Part shown: positions 7,073 to 14,949 of the stretch, in pieces | Layout of the letters: the number at the start of each line of letters is the position of its first letter | Position numbering within the stretch: the stretch's first letter is position 1 | Origin: an uncultured Eubacteriales bacterium | GTDB taxonomy: Bacteria > Bacillota > Clostridia > Christensenellales > UBA1242 | Assembly (NCBI GenBank): GCA_905203455.1 | Contig: CAJKVX010000005.1 | Coordinates: 1 to 27,411 of the forward strand | Reading direction: 5' to 3' | DNA: 27,411 nucleotides | Translations under genes and position numbers: made by a program | The notes under the pieces: model-generated | What the model saw: only the letters and a program-made list of their open reading frames with translations | Database searches by the model: none | Told to the model about the DNA's origin: nothing

Positions 7073-7468
7073 ATGGTAAAAACTGAAAATAAATCTTTAA
7101 AAGGTAAGGCAGTTCTCTCTTACCTAAAAGCAAGCATAATTGCAATTATTGTAACATTAGTTTTAATTTTAATTTTTGCTTTGGTTTTAAAATTAACAGG
7201 TTTAAGTGACAGCATTATAACTCCTGTTAACTTAGTAATCAAAGCGGTAAGCATTGCCATTGGCACAATAATTTTAGCAAAAAATGGTGAGGGCGGACTT
7301 AAAAAGGGCATAATTTTGGGCGTGATATTTACTACCATTGCATTTGTTCTGTTTTCAATTTTAAATGGCTCATTCAATTTTAGTTATGGTTTGCTTACAG
7401 ATTTTGCATTTGGTGCTGTTGTTGGCGGAATTGTTGGCGTTATAACGGTAAATGTTAAAAAGGCATAA
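7073..7468 (+). CDS. TIGR04086/YrzE-like four-helix membrane protein
   Basis: 131 residues. The ATG at 7073 follows GAGGT (7061-7065) at 7 bases; an earlier in-frame start at 7043 has no Shine-Dalgarno and would lie upstream of the predicted RNA start. After a short Lys-rich N-terminus there are four hydrophobic segments, about 16-38, 48-68, 79-98 and 106-127. Gly-rich turns (KNGEGGLKKGIILG, FGAVVGGIVG) give the pattern of the TIGR04086 family. Its place beside yajC/secD is typical of that family in Firmicutes. No biochemical function is known. Assignment rests on topology, size and neighbourhood rather than on catalytic motifs. Confidence 0.72.
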   Translation: MVKTENKSLKGKAVLSYLKASIIAIIVTLVLILIFALVLKLTGLSDSIITPVNLVIKAVSIAIGTIILAKNGEGGLKKGIILGVIFTTIAFVLFSILNGSFNFSYGLLTDFAFGAVVGGIVGVITVNVKKA

Positions 7469-7557
7469 ATGTTTTGCAGGTGGGCAAAAATTAAATTGTT
7501 TAGTTCAAAAATATTTTAAAGTTAATGCTTTTTCAGGGGTTTTTGCTTGTAAAAAGA

Positions 7558-7586
7558 TTGACCTTTAAAAATTAATTAAGTATAAT
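7558..7586 (+). promoter_or_regulatory. Promoter of secD-secF
   Basis: -35 TTGACC (7558-7563), 17-base spacer, consensus -10 TATAAT (7581-7586). Predicted start near 7593, about 27 bases before secD. I see no terminator between 7469 and 7557, only a short hairpin without a T-run at 7472-7489. Confidence 0.8.
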
Positions 7587-7619
7587 AACTTTGAAATATT
7601 TTAAATAGAGGACAATTTA

Positions 7620-8942
7620 ATGAAGCCATTAAAAAAATCAACTGCTACATTTTTAATTATTTTTATTTCAATTGTTCTTGTTATTGGATTGATTTTTACC
7701 TTCATTCCTATGACTTTTGGGAACACTCGATTTCTTTCTTTTGTTGGTAACATTAATTATGCTAGTGACATTAAGGCGGGAATGTACGCTGAATATAAAG
7801 TAAGTAGCAACACAACAGATGAGCAAATTTCGCTTACAGTTAAAGAACTAAAATCAATTTTAGCAGGAGAGGGTTATCAAACGGCCTTTGTTGCAGGAAT
7901 TGGTGAAGACACTATAAGGGTTGAGATTGGTCTTGACCCATCAGGTGATTATTCAAAAACACAATCAACACTTGAAGCATTAGGAGTTGGTGTTTTTGAA
8001 CTGAGAACAGGAACTGAAGAAAGCAAAACTTTCATAAACGGCAGAGACCATATCACTGATGTTATTGTTGGGTCTTCTGGCGGGGCGTCTTATGTTCAAA
8101 TTGTGTTTAACGAGGCTGGGCTTGAACAATATATGGCAAACATGACAAGTTCAAGCACAATTTATGTTTACATGGGCGGAAATCTTCAAACAAGTTTTTC
8201 TGGAAGCACTCCACAAACTAATGATATGTATTTAACTTTTGAAGATTTTGCTCAGGCTGAAGATTTTGCATTAAGGGTTAAATTGGGGTCACTAGTTCCA
8301 ATTGATTTTCTTGCAAATGAAACGGTTGTAAACTCAATGAGTTCGCCATTTTCAACAGTGGGGTTAACGGCAGATTTTAACAGTGATGCTTATAACAAAA
8401 GCAATGTCTTTGTTGCAATAGTTATTGCAATTGCGTTAAGTGTTGTTGCAACTCTTGTGTTTATGATTATCAGGTTCAGGGCTTTTGGAATTGCTCAACT
8501 GCTTGCTTTACTGTGTGATATTGTTTTGTTTATTATTTTGCTTCAAGCGTTGCCTTGGGTTGAAATTAGTTTATCTTCAACATTTGTAATAATGTGTGGT
8601 TTTGCAATGCTGTTTTTTGGTTCACTGCTCTATATTTTCAAAGTGCAATCAGAATTTATGCAGGGCAAAACTTTAACGGCATCTCTTGAAAGTGGCTATA
8701 AAAAGTCAATTTTCCAAAACAGCGCAATTATCATTGCTGCCGTAGTTTTGGGGTTTGTTATTGCAATTTTTGGTCAAGGGGCCCTTCAGGTTTCAGGAGT
8801 AATTATTATTCTGTTTTCACTTTTATCAGCACTTAATAACTTGCTGTTGCTTCCTTTGTTTGTTAATATTTACCACACTTTTAATTCAACAAAAAGTGAG
8901 CATTACGGCTTAAAAAATGGAGGCAAAACAGATGAAAACTAA
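7620..8942 (+). CDS. secD: Divergent protein translocase subunit SecD
   Basis: 440 residues, preceded by AGAGGA. SecD works with SecF on the outer side of the SecYEG channel, using the proton gradient to pull exported proteins. Topology fits: one N-terminal helix (~9-30), an extracytoplasmic P1-like region (~35-255) and five helices (~263-425). The first conserved strand is blurred (ASDIKAGMYAEY in place of the usual LDLxGG). The fourth-helix motif normally written GMAVDANVLIFER reads GFAMLFFGSLLYIF (327-340), without Asp or Arg. GKTLTASLESGYKKSIF resembles the usual GKSLRSAIEAGFKRA and supports the family. Context (yajC upstream, secF downstream) makes the identity firm; full activity is in doubt. 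Confidence 0.9.
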   Translation: MKPLKKSTATFLIIFISIVLVIGLIFTFIPMTFGNTRFLSFVGNINYASDIKAGMYAEYKVSSNTTDEQISLTVKELKSILAGEGYQTAFVAGIGEDTIRVEIGLDPSGDYSKTQSTLEALGVGVFELRTGTEESKTFINGRDHITDVIVGSSGGASYVQIVFNEAGLEQYMANMTSSSTIYVYMGGNLQTSFSGSTPQTNDMYLTFEDFAQAEDFALRVKLGSLVPIDFLANETVVNSMSSPFSTVGLTADFNSDAYNKSNVFVAIVIAIALSVVATLVFMIIRFRAFGIAQLLALLCDIVLFIILLQALPWVEISLSSTFVIMCGFAMLFFGSLLYIFKVQSEFMQGKTLTASLESGYKKSIFQNSAIIIAAVVLGFVIAIFGQGALQVSGVIIILFSLLSALNNLLLLPLFVNIYHTFNSTKSEHYGLKNGGKTDEN

Positions 8943-9885
8943 AAAACTTTTACAATTTCCTTTGAAATATTTTCTAATTGCCGTTGGCGTTATTTTGGTT
9001 GTGGCAATTGTTATTGCAAGCATTTTTGGCTTTAACACAAGTGTTGAGTTTGGTGGCGGAACACAGTTTAAAATCGATGTTTCAAATGTAAGCGATATTG
9101 GCTCTGCAAGAAATAATGTTATTGATGTTTTAGAAAACAATAACATCAATGTTGAAAGTTCATTTATTGAAGATAACCAAACTTCAACCTATTTAGTTAT
9201 AAGAAGCACAAGTAAAGATATTTCAAACTTAGACCAAATTAAACTTGCAATTGCAGAAAGACTTACTGCTGATGTTTCAGTTGTTGCGCAGGTTGAACCT
9301 ATCAAAGGTTCGCTTTCAGGAAACTTTATGTTAATGCTTGGCATTGGGTTGTTGGTTGCCATTTTAATTGTGTTCTTTGCTGGTTGGTTAAGATACAAGT
9401 TAATTGGTGGGTTAACACTTGCACTAATGATGCTAGGGCAATTGTTATTATATTTTGCCCTAATTGCATTAACAAGAATTCCGCTTTCTTCAGCAACTTT
9501 GGTTGCAATGGTTATTTCAATTATTATCACACTAATTATTAGCATTTCAATTATTGAAGAGGCACGAAGCAGTGTCGGCACAAAACAATATGAGAAATTG
9601 AGCGAAAAAGAAATAATTACTGAATGTGCAACAAAAGTTTTAAACCCACTTTATTTTCTTGGTGGAATGATAATTTTGTTCTGCATTGTGCTCTTATTTG
9701 TTCCAAACAGTTTTGTTCAAATTTTTGCAGTAGCATCAATTGTTGGAATTCTTTCAAGTGTGTTTATTGGTCTGTTTATGTTCTCAGGACTTTATATATA
9801 TTTACTTGAGCTTTACAATCTTAATCAAACAAGAAGACTATCAAAAAATCCTAATTTAGTTAACAAAAAAGTGAAAGAAAAATAA
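8932..9885 (+). CDS. secF: Divergent protein translocase subunit SecF
   Basis: 317 residues. The ATG at 8932 follows GGAGG (8919-8923) at 8 bases; an ATG at 8917 has no Shine-Dalgarno. It overlaps the end of secD by 11 bases. It has one N-terminal helix (~11-30), the SecF signature as FNTSVEFGGGTQFKIDV (family: GIDFxGGT), an extracytoplasmic domain to ~125 and five further helices. The helix motif normally SINDTIVVFDRIRE is IIITLIISISIIEEARS, so the membrane Asp is missing. The LLHDV and SRTINTS motifs (carrying Asp and the essential Arg) are replaced by LMMLGQ and LNPLYFLGG. Identity is clear from context and topology, but the proton-coupling residues are not there. Confidence 0.88.
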   Translation: MKTKKLLQFPLKYFLIAVGVILVVAIVIASIFGFNTSVEFGGGTQFKIDVSNVSDIGSARNNVIDVLENNNINVESSFIEDNQTSTYLVIRSTSKDISNLDQIKLAIAERLTADVSVVAQVEPIKGSLSGNFMLMLGIGLLVAILIVFFAGWLRYKLIGGLTLALMMLGQLLLYFALIALTRIPLSSATLVAMVISIIITLIISISIIEEARSSVGTKQYEKLSEKEIITECATKVLNPLYFLGGMIILFCIVLLFVPNSFVQIFAVASIVGILSSVFIGLFMFSGLYIYLLELYNLNQTRRLSKNPNLVNKKVKEK

Positions 9886-9892
9886 ACCTAAA

Positions 9893-9930
9893 AAGCCTTT
9901 TTGATGGACAACCTTCAAAAGGGCTTATTT
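9893..9930 (+). terminator. Terminator-like hairpin between secF and recJ
   Basis: AAGCCTTTTTGA (9893-9904) pairs with TTCAAAAGGGCTT (to 9926) with one G-U. The stem continues past a T-T mismatch into GG/CC around an ACAA loop (9908-9911). The T-rich tail (CTTATTT) is weak and ends 8 bases before the recJ ATG. The hairpin takes up the only purine-rich stretch (AAGGG, 9919-9923) upstream of recJ. Confidence 0.65.
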
Positions 9931-9937
9931 AATTATT

Positions 9938-12244
9938 ATGGCAGAAAAAGTTTTAAAAGATGAAAGGTTACTTAAATTACTGTCCGCTCGCGGGATAACA
10001 ACACAACAACAGTTGCGTGATTTTTTGAACCCAAGTTATTCGCAACTTATTAACCCGTTTAAACTTTTAGGGGTTAAAGAGGCATGTGAAATTATAAACA
10101 ATGCGTTAAATGAAAACAAAAAATTTGTTATTGTTGGAGATTATGATTGTGACGGCATTATGGCAAGCACAATAATGTATCAATTTTTTGCTAGCAAAAA
10201 CGCTGATGTTGAGGTTTTTATTCCAAACAGATTTGATGATGGTTATGGACTAAACATGACGCTTGTTAATGAAATTTTAAACACAGCAAAGCCAGATGTT
10301 TTAATAACTGTTGACCTTGGAATTTCTTGTGCCCAAGAAATAAAGTTTTTAACTGAACATGGGGTTCAGGTGGTGGTTACAGACCATCACGAGCCACAAA
10401 GCGTTATTCCTGATTGTGTTGTTATTGACCCCAAAATTAAGCAAGAATATGATTGCCCTTATTTGTGTGGAACAGGGGTTGCATATAAACTTGTCTCAGC
10501 ACTTGCTGGGTTTGAGTTTGCAAATATCTTTCTTGATGTTGCCTCCATTGCAACAATAGGAGATATTGTTCCGCTTTTGGGTGAAAACAGGGTGATTGCA
10601 AGCCTTGGATTAATGAAGTTAAATGGAAAATGTTTTAGTTTGCCAAGCATTAAATATCTTTTTGAAAGTTTGCAAATTGCAAATGTTTCAAGCAGTGACA
10701 TTTATTTAAAAATTGTTCCAAGAATTAATGCTAGTGGAAGAATGGATAACGGCAAAAAAGTTTTTGATTTCATAAACTGTAGCGACCCTTCAACCTTAAA
10801 ATCTCTGCTTGCTGATATTCTTGCAGACAATGCTTTAAGGCTTGATGAAATAAATAAATCAATAGTTGAAATTGAAAAACAACTTGAAAAAATAGATATT
10901 ATAAACACACCAATAATATGCGTTAAGGGCAATTTTCATCAAGGGGTGCTTGGAATTCTTGCGTCAAGAATTTTGGGCAAATTTGGCAAGCCAACTTTGG
11001 TGTTTGCAAAAACTGAACTGGGAACTCTTAAAGCAAGCGGAAGAAGCATTGAAAGCATTGACCTTCACAAAATAATAACCAAGTGCAAGGATTTGTGCAT
11101 TCATTTTGGTGGCCACACAATGGCTGTTGGGCTTGAACTTGAAGAGAAAAATTATGATGAATTTGTGAAAAACATAACAGAACAAACCGCCACCATGTTA
11201 AATGGAAGCGATAATCTGTTTGTAAAAAAGCAAGAAGCAGACATCGTTATTAACGAAACAGATATTTCAAAAGAATTTATATCTCAGTTAAATCTTCTTG
11301 CTCCATTTGGCTGCGGAAACGAAAAGCCAACTTTTAAAATGGTTTTTGATGGGCCAATTAAATTTGGTAAACTTGGTCTAAAAACTTCTTCTCACTTAAA
11401 GTTAAAACTAAGCAATAATGCAAACTTAGTGTATTTCTTTGGTGAAGCACACAAAGAGTTGTTATCTTCAAAAGCCAAAAAAGAGATTTTTCTTGATGTT
11501 GATTTTAATTATTTCAACAATAAAGTTATTCCACAGGGAATTGTAAGGGGGGTTAAACTTCTTAGCCCTGAAATTGAGCCAAACTTTGATATGTTTTTGT
11601 GCTCTCACACTGTTATAAAAATTAAAAGTTTAAAGAAAGGGAAAAACATTAAGGTTTCATATTTTGACAATCTTGAAAGTGTAAGCAAAAATTTAGATGA
11701 CTCAAATTTTGGAACTCTTGTGTTTGCTTCAACCAAGCAAGAATTTACGCAACTAAATAACAAGTTTAAAAATTTTATAATAAATGATGAACCTTGTGCA
11801 AACCTGCAAAATGCCATTGTGTTAAACACATCATACATAACAGATGTAAAAACTTTGCAAGGCTACAAAACGCTTATTTTCCTAAGTGAACTTTTTGACA
11901 ACGAGTTTGCATATTTTTCAAACTTTAAAGTTTATGCACCAAAATCACAAAAAAAAGATTTTAGCATTAAAGACATTAGAAAAAAGTGCACTGCTGTTTA
12001 TTCATTAGTTAAAAATGGCATCAGCGAAGAAACAAGTGAAAGTGTTCTTGATTTTTGCAATAAATGCAGTATAATGGTTAACGGCATTAAACCCTATGAA
12101 GTTGCAGTTTGTGTTTACGGCTTGCAAGAAATTGGGGTGTTAAACATTGTTGAAGGTGGTAATTTTAAGGTTGAAGTTGTTAAAGCATCACAAAAGAAAA
12201 ATTTAGAAGATAGTTCAATTTTAAATTATTTTAGGAGCAAATAA
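9938..12244 (+). CDS. recJ: Single-stranded-DNA-specific exonuclease RecJ
   Basis: 768 residues, as long as other Firmicutes RecJ proteins. 5'-3' exonuclease of recombination and repair. The DHH-family metal motifs are intact: D68-Y-D70-C-D72-G, TVDLGIS (~124-130) and D149-H150-H151. DHHA1 carries CIHFGGHTMAVG (G391-G392-H393). An OB-fold region (~450-550) and a poorly conserved C-terminal region follow. No in-frame start lies between the TGA at 9902-9904 and the ATG at 9938, so this start is secure although it lacks a normal Shine-Dalgarno. It ends in TAATG, overlapping relA by 1 base. The apt gene often found between recJ and relA in Firmicutes is absent. Confidence 0.96.
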   Translation: MAEKVLKDERLLKLLSARGITTQQQLRDFLNPSYSQLINPFKLLGVKEACEIINNALNENKKFVIVGDYDCDGIMASTIMYQFFASKNADVEVFIPNRFDDGYGLNMTLVNEILNTAKPDVLITVDLGISCAQEIKFLTEHGVQVVVTDHHEPQSVIPDCVVIDPKIKQEYDCPYLCGTGVAYKLVSALAGFEFANIFLDVASIATIGDIVPLLGENRVIASLGLMKLNGKCFSLPSIKYLFESLQIANVSSSDIYLKIVPRINASGRMDNGKKVFDFINCSDPSTLKSLLADILADNALRLDEINKSIVEIEKQLEKIDIINTPIICVKGNFHQGVLGILASRILGKFGKPTLVFAKTELGTLKASGRSIESIDLHKIITKCKDLCIHFGGHTMAVGLELEEKNYDEFVKNITEQTATMLNGSDNLFVKKQEADIVINETDISKEFISQLNLLAPFGCGNEKPTFKMVFDGPIKFGKLGLKTSSHLKLKLSNNANLVYFFGEAHKELLSSKAKKEIFLDVDFNYFNNKVIPQGIVRGVKLLSPEIEPNFDMFLCSHTVIKIKSLKKGKNIKVSYFDNLESVSKNLDDSNFGTLVFASTKQEFTQLNNKFKNFIINDEPCANLQNAIVLNTSYITDVKTLQGYKTLIFLSELFDNEFAYFSNFKVYAPKSQKKDFSIKDIRKKCTAVYSLVKNGISEETSESVLDFCNKCSIMVNGIKPYEVAVCVYGLQEIGVLNIVEGGNFKVEVVKASQKKNLEDSSILNYFRSK

Positions 12245-14376
12245 TGACCGAAAAAGAATTTGTTTTAAAGGTTAAAGAGTCTTACGGGGGCAACAGCAAA
12301 GATATTCTGCTTGCTCTTGATTTTGCTAAGCAAATTTATAAAAATGAAAAAAGACTTAACGGTGATGATTACATAACACACCCAATTGCGGTTGCGGGAA
12401 TGCTTATTGAATATGGGCTTGATTATGAAACCATAATAGCAGCACTCATGCATGACAGCGTTAAAATGGGGCTAACAACATTTAAAAAAATTAAAGATTT
12501 ATTTGGTGAAAATGTTGAGGCATTAGTAAAGGGATATGTGAAAATCAGTTCACTTCAATATGAAAGGGCGGACAGTGAGCATAATGACCTTGAAAATGTT
12601 AGGCAAATGTTTTTGGCGCTTGGCAAAGATTTAAGGGTTATTTTAATAAGAATATGTGACAGATATCATAATCTTCAAACGCTTGAAAATTTGTCGCAAG
12701 AAAAGCAGTTTGACCTTGCAAGCGAAACTATGGATATTTTCGTGCCACTTGTTGAAAGGCTTGGCATGGGCAAGTTAAGGTCAAGCATGGAAGATATTTG
12801 TTTTAAATATCTTAATCCGCAAGCATATTTTAAAATTGATGAAGAATTAAAAAGAAAGTATGACAAAAAAACCACAATCATGAATGAAATTAGTGGGGTT
12901 TTGGAAAGCGCCTTAAAAAAATTAAACATTAAAGGTGAAGTTAGTTGCAGGTTTAAGCATTATTACAGTATTTATAAAAAACTCAAAAAAAGCGGAATTG
13001 AAAAAATTTATGACATCATTGCCCATAGGGTTATTGTTCCTGAAATTAAAGACTGTTATGCAGTGCTTGGTGAAATTCACTCTCATTTTAGGCCAGTGCC
13101 TGGAAGAATAAAAGATTATATTGCAAGCCCAAAGCCAAATGGTTATCAAAGTTTACACACAACACTTTTAACCAAAGATGGCGTGCCTTTCGAGGTTCAA
13201 ATAAGAACATTTGAAATGCACAAATTTTGTGAATATGGTGTTGCAGCGCATTGGAGATATAAAGAAGGTAATGTTAAAAACAGCCTTGTTGAAGAAAAAA
13301 TCAACTGGCTTAAAAAAACCATTGAAAGTGAAAAGCAAATTAAAGATAATGAAAGTTTTATAAACGCTTTAAAAATGGACCTTTCAACGGGCGTGATTTG
13401 GGTGTTTACTCCTAAATATAAGCCAATTGAATTGCCTGAGAATGCAACGCCAGTTGACTTTGCTTATGCAATTCACAGCGGGGTTGGAGATAAATGCGTT
13501 GGGGCAAAAGTTAATGACAAAATGGTGCCTTTAAACTATCAACTTGAAACAGGCGATGTTGTTGAAATTTTAACCAACCAAAACTCAAAAGGTCCAAGCC
13601 TTGATTGGCTAAATTTTGCACGAAGCAGCAGCACCCGCAACCACATTAGGCAATATTTTAAAAAGCAATCAAAAGAAGAAAACATTAAACTTGGAAAAGA
13701 TATTTTAGAGTTAGAGGCAAAAAAATGCGGTTATCAGTTAAGTGATTTACTAAGTGATTTAGACATTTCAGATTTAACCAAGCGATTTAACCTTACAAAT
13801 ATTGACGATGTTTTTGCTTCAATTGGCTATGGCGGAATAACTGCAAAACAGGCAATTGGAAAGGTTGTTGCTCAAAGAAAGCAACAAGAAAAACTTGCTA
13901 GAAAAGCCGAACTTCAAAGCCAAGCGCAAATTAAGCATAATGATGACATAAGTGCCGTTGTGGTTGACGGGCTTTCGGGGCTAACCGTTAGGTTTGGTGG
14001 TTGTTGCCACCCAATTGCTGGGGACGAAATTGTTGGCTTTGCAAGCAGAAACAGGGGCATTACCATTCACAGAAAAGATTGTCCAAATGTTAAAAATATT
14101 TCAAAAGACAAAGAAGTGAAAGTTGAATGGAAACATGGTAAAGGGCAAGTGTTTAACACCACTTTAACCTTAATCACAAAAAACAGCAGTGGCGTGCTTT
14201 CAAAAATAACAACTCTTCTTGCAAACATGAAAATTAACATTGCCTCAGTTTCAACAAAAATGATTTCCTCAGGTGAAGCAGTGGTTAACCTTGTTATTCA
14301 AGTTCAAAGCAGAGACCAAGCAAAAGAGGCAACAATTAAGTTAAGGCAACTAGACGGAATTTTTGATGTTAGATAA
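12244..14376 (+). CDS. relA: Rel/SpoT homologue: (p)ppGpp synthetase with apparently impaired hydrolase site
   Basis: 710 residues in the long RSH layout: HD hydrolase (~20-180), synthetase (~235-345), TGS (~385-450), zinc-finger-like region (FGGCCHPIAGD, ~580) and C-terminal ACT. Synthetase motifs are intact: D257 in IYDIIAHRVIV, R288-I-K-D291, NGYQSLHTT and E317 in FEVQIRT. RIKD is the RxKD form of bifunctional Rel proteins. In the HD domain H46, H70-D71 and the CDRYHN motif (D139) are present. The usual HDxxED motif reads HDSVKM, so the Glu-Asp pair is K74-M75. In characterised Rel proteins that pair is needed for hydrolysis. The ATG overlaps the recJ stop by one base and follows AGGAGC. 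Confidence 0.96.
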   Translation: MTEKEFVLKVKESYGGNSKDILLALDFAKQIYKNEKRLNGDDYITHPIAVAGMLIEYGLDYETIIAALMHDSVKMGLTTFKKIKDLFGENVEALVKGYVKISSLQYERADSEHNDLENVRQMFLALGKDLRVILIRICDRYHNLQTLENLSQEKQFDLASETMDIFVPLVERLGMGKLRSSMEDICFKYLNPQAYFKIDEELKRKYDKKTTIMNEISGVLESALKKLNIKGEVSCRFKHYYSIYKKLKKSGIEKIYDIIAHRVIVPEIKDCYAVLGEIHSHFRPVPGRIKDYIASPKPNGYQSLHTTLLTKDGVPFEVQIRTFEMHKFCEYGVAAHWRYKEGNVKNSLVEEKINWLKKTIESEKQIKDNESFINALKMDLSTGVIWVFTPKYKPIELPENATPVDFAYAIHSGVGDKCVGAKVNDKMVPLNYQLETGDVVEILTNQNSKGPSLDWLNFARSSSTRNHIRQYFKKQSKEENIKLGKDILELEAKKCGYQLSDLLSDLDISDLTKRFNLTNIDDVFASIGYGGITAKQAIGKVVAQRKQQEKLARKAELQSQAQIKHNDDISAVVVDGLSGLTVRFGGCCHPIAGDEIVGFASRNRGITIHRKDCPNVKNISKDKEVKVEWKHGKGQVFNTTLTLITKNSSGVLSKITTLLANMKINIASVSTKMISSGEAVVNLVIQVQSRDQAKEATIKLRQLDGIFDVR

Positions 14377-14491
14377 ATTTGTTAATTTTATATTTGAAAT
14401 GAATAATATAACCTCTTAATAATAAATAGATTTCAATTATTTGATAAGTTTTTGCTAAGATTAAAAATATGTTTAATTTAAAATAAAAGGG

Positions 14492-14520
14492 TTTACAAAT
14501 TAAAAATTATATGGTATTAT
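14492..14520 (+). promoter_or_regulatory. Promoter of rpsO
   Basis: -35 TTTACA (14492-14497), 17-base spacer, -10 TATTAT (14515-14520) with TG at 14512-14513. Start predicted near 14527. The rest of the 228-base gap after relA (14377-14491) is AT-rich; I see no clear terminator there. Confidence 0.78.
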
Positions 14521-14526
14521 AATTTT

Positions 14527-14604
14527 GACCTATGCCAAGGTTTTGCGATGCCTTCAACGCTTTGCTTTGGTATATGGCGAATAAAATTAAGGAGAGAAGG
14601 GATA
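14527..14604 (+). promoter_or_regulatory. Probable S15 autoregulatory leader of rpsO
   Basis: The ~78-base leader holds an 8-bp stem TATGCCAA (14531-14538) with TTGGTATA (14567-14574, one G-U) enclosing GCG/CGC (14545-14547 with 14558-14560). An exclusive alternative pairs AAGG (14537-14540) with CCTT (14551-14554). Structured rpsO leaders bound by S15 are known in several bacterial groups, including Bacillaceae. The presence of structure is clear; S15 binding is inferred. Confidence 0.5.
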
Positions 14605-14868
14605 ATGACTAAGGAAAGAAAACAACAAATCATTGCTGAATATGGCAGAAAAGAGGGAGACACTGGCTCACCTGAAGTTCAAATTGCTTTGCTTACTGAA
14701 AGAATTAATCATTTAACAGAGCATTTAAAAGCCAACAAGCAAGATTTACATTCACGCAGAGGTTTGCTTCAATTAGTTGGAACAAGAAAAAGGTTACTTG
14801 CTTATCTTAAAAACACTAATCTTGAAGGATACCGTGAACTTATTGCTAAACTTGGAATTAGAAAATAG
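14605..14868 (+). CDS. rpsO: 30S ribosomal protein S15
   Basis: 87 residues, typical for S15, a primary 16S rRNA binder. Recognisable are ATG-TKERKQQIIAEYG, GDTGSPEVQIALLTERI, LTEHLKANKQDLHSRRGL and LVGTRKRLLAYL. The ATG at 14605 follows AAGGAGAGAAGG; an upstream in-frame ATG (14548) lies in the structured leader and is not needed. rpsO followed by pnp is a very widely conserved pair. Confidence 0.98.
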   Translation: MTKERKQQIIAEYGRKEGDTGSPEVQIALLTERINHLTEHLKANKQDLHSRRGLLQLVGTRKRLLAYLKNTNLEGYRELIAKLGIRK

Positions 14869-14870
14869 TA

Positions 14871-14910
14871 AAAAAGGGGGCGATGGTTTAAGGATAATCG
14901 TCCTCTTTTT
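14871..14910 (+). terminator. Terminator or attenuator between rpsO and pnp
   Basis: A 14-bp stem (AAAAAGGGGGCGAT at 14871-14884 with ATCGTCCTCTTTTT at 14897-14910, two G-U pairs) with a 12-base loop, followed by T-rich sequence. In other bacteria the rpsO-pnp gap carries a partial terminator and an RNase processing site. No separate pnp promoter is evident, so read-through is likely. Confidence 0.8.
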
Positions 14911-14949
14911 GGTTTTGTTTTGTGAAATAATAATTTTTTAGGAGATAAT

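Noticed and set aside
7472..7489. TTTTGC/GCAAAA hairpin after the TIGR04086-like gene as a terminator
   Set aside because: Six-bp stem with no T-run after it.
14377..14491. TTGAAAT/ATTTCAA inverted repeat after relA as a terminator
   Set aside because: The arms are about 33 bases apart, AT-only apart from one pair, and lack a T-run.
14548..14604. Earlier ATG for rpsO adding 19 residues
   Set aside because: Those codons lie in the structured leader, have no Shine-Dalgarno and give residues unlike S15; the ATG at 14605 matches the family start.
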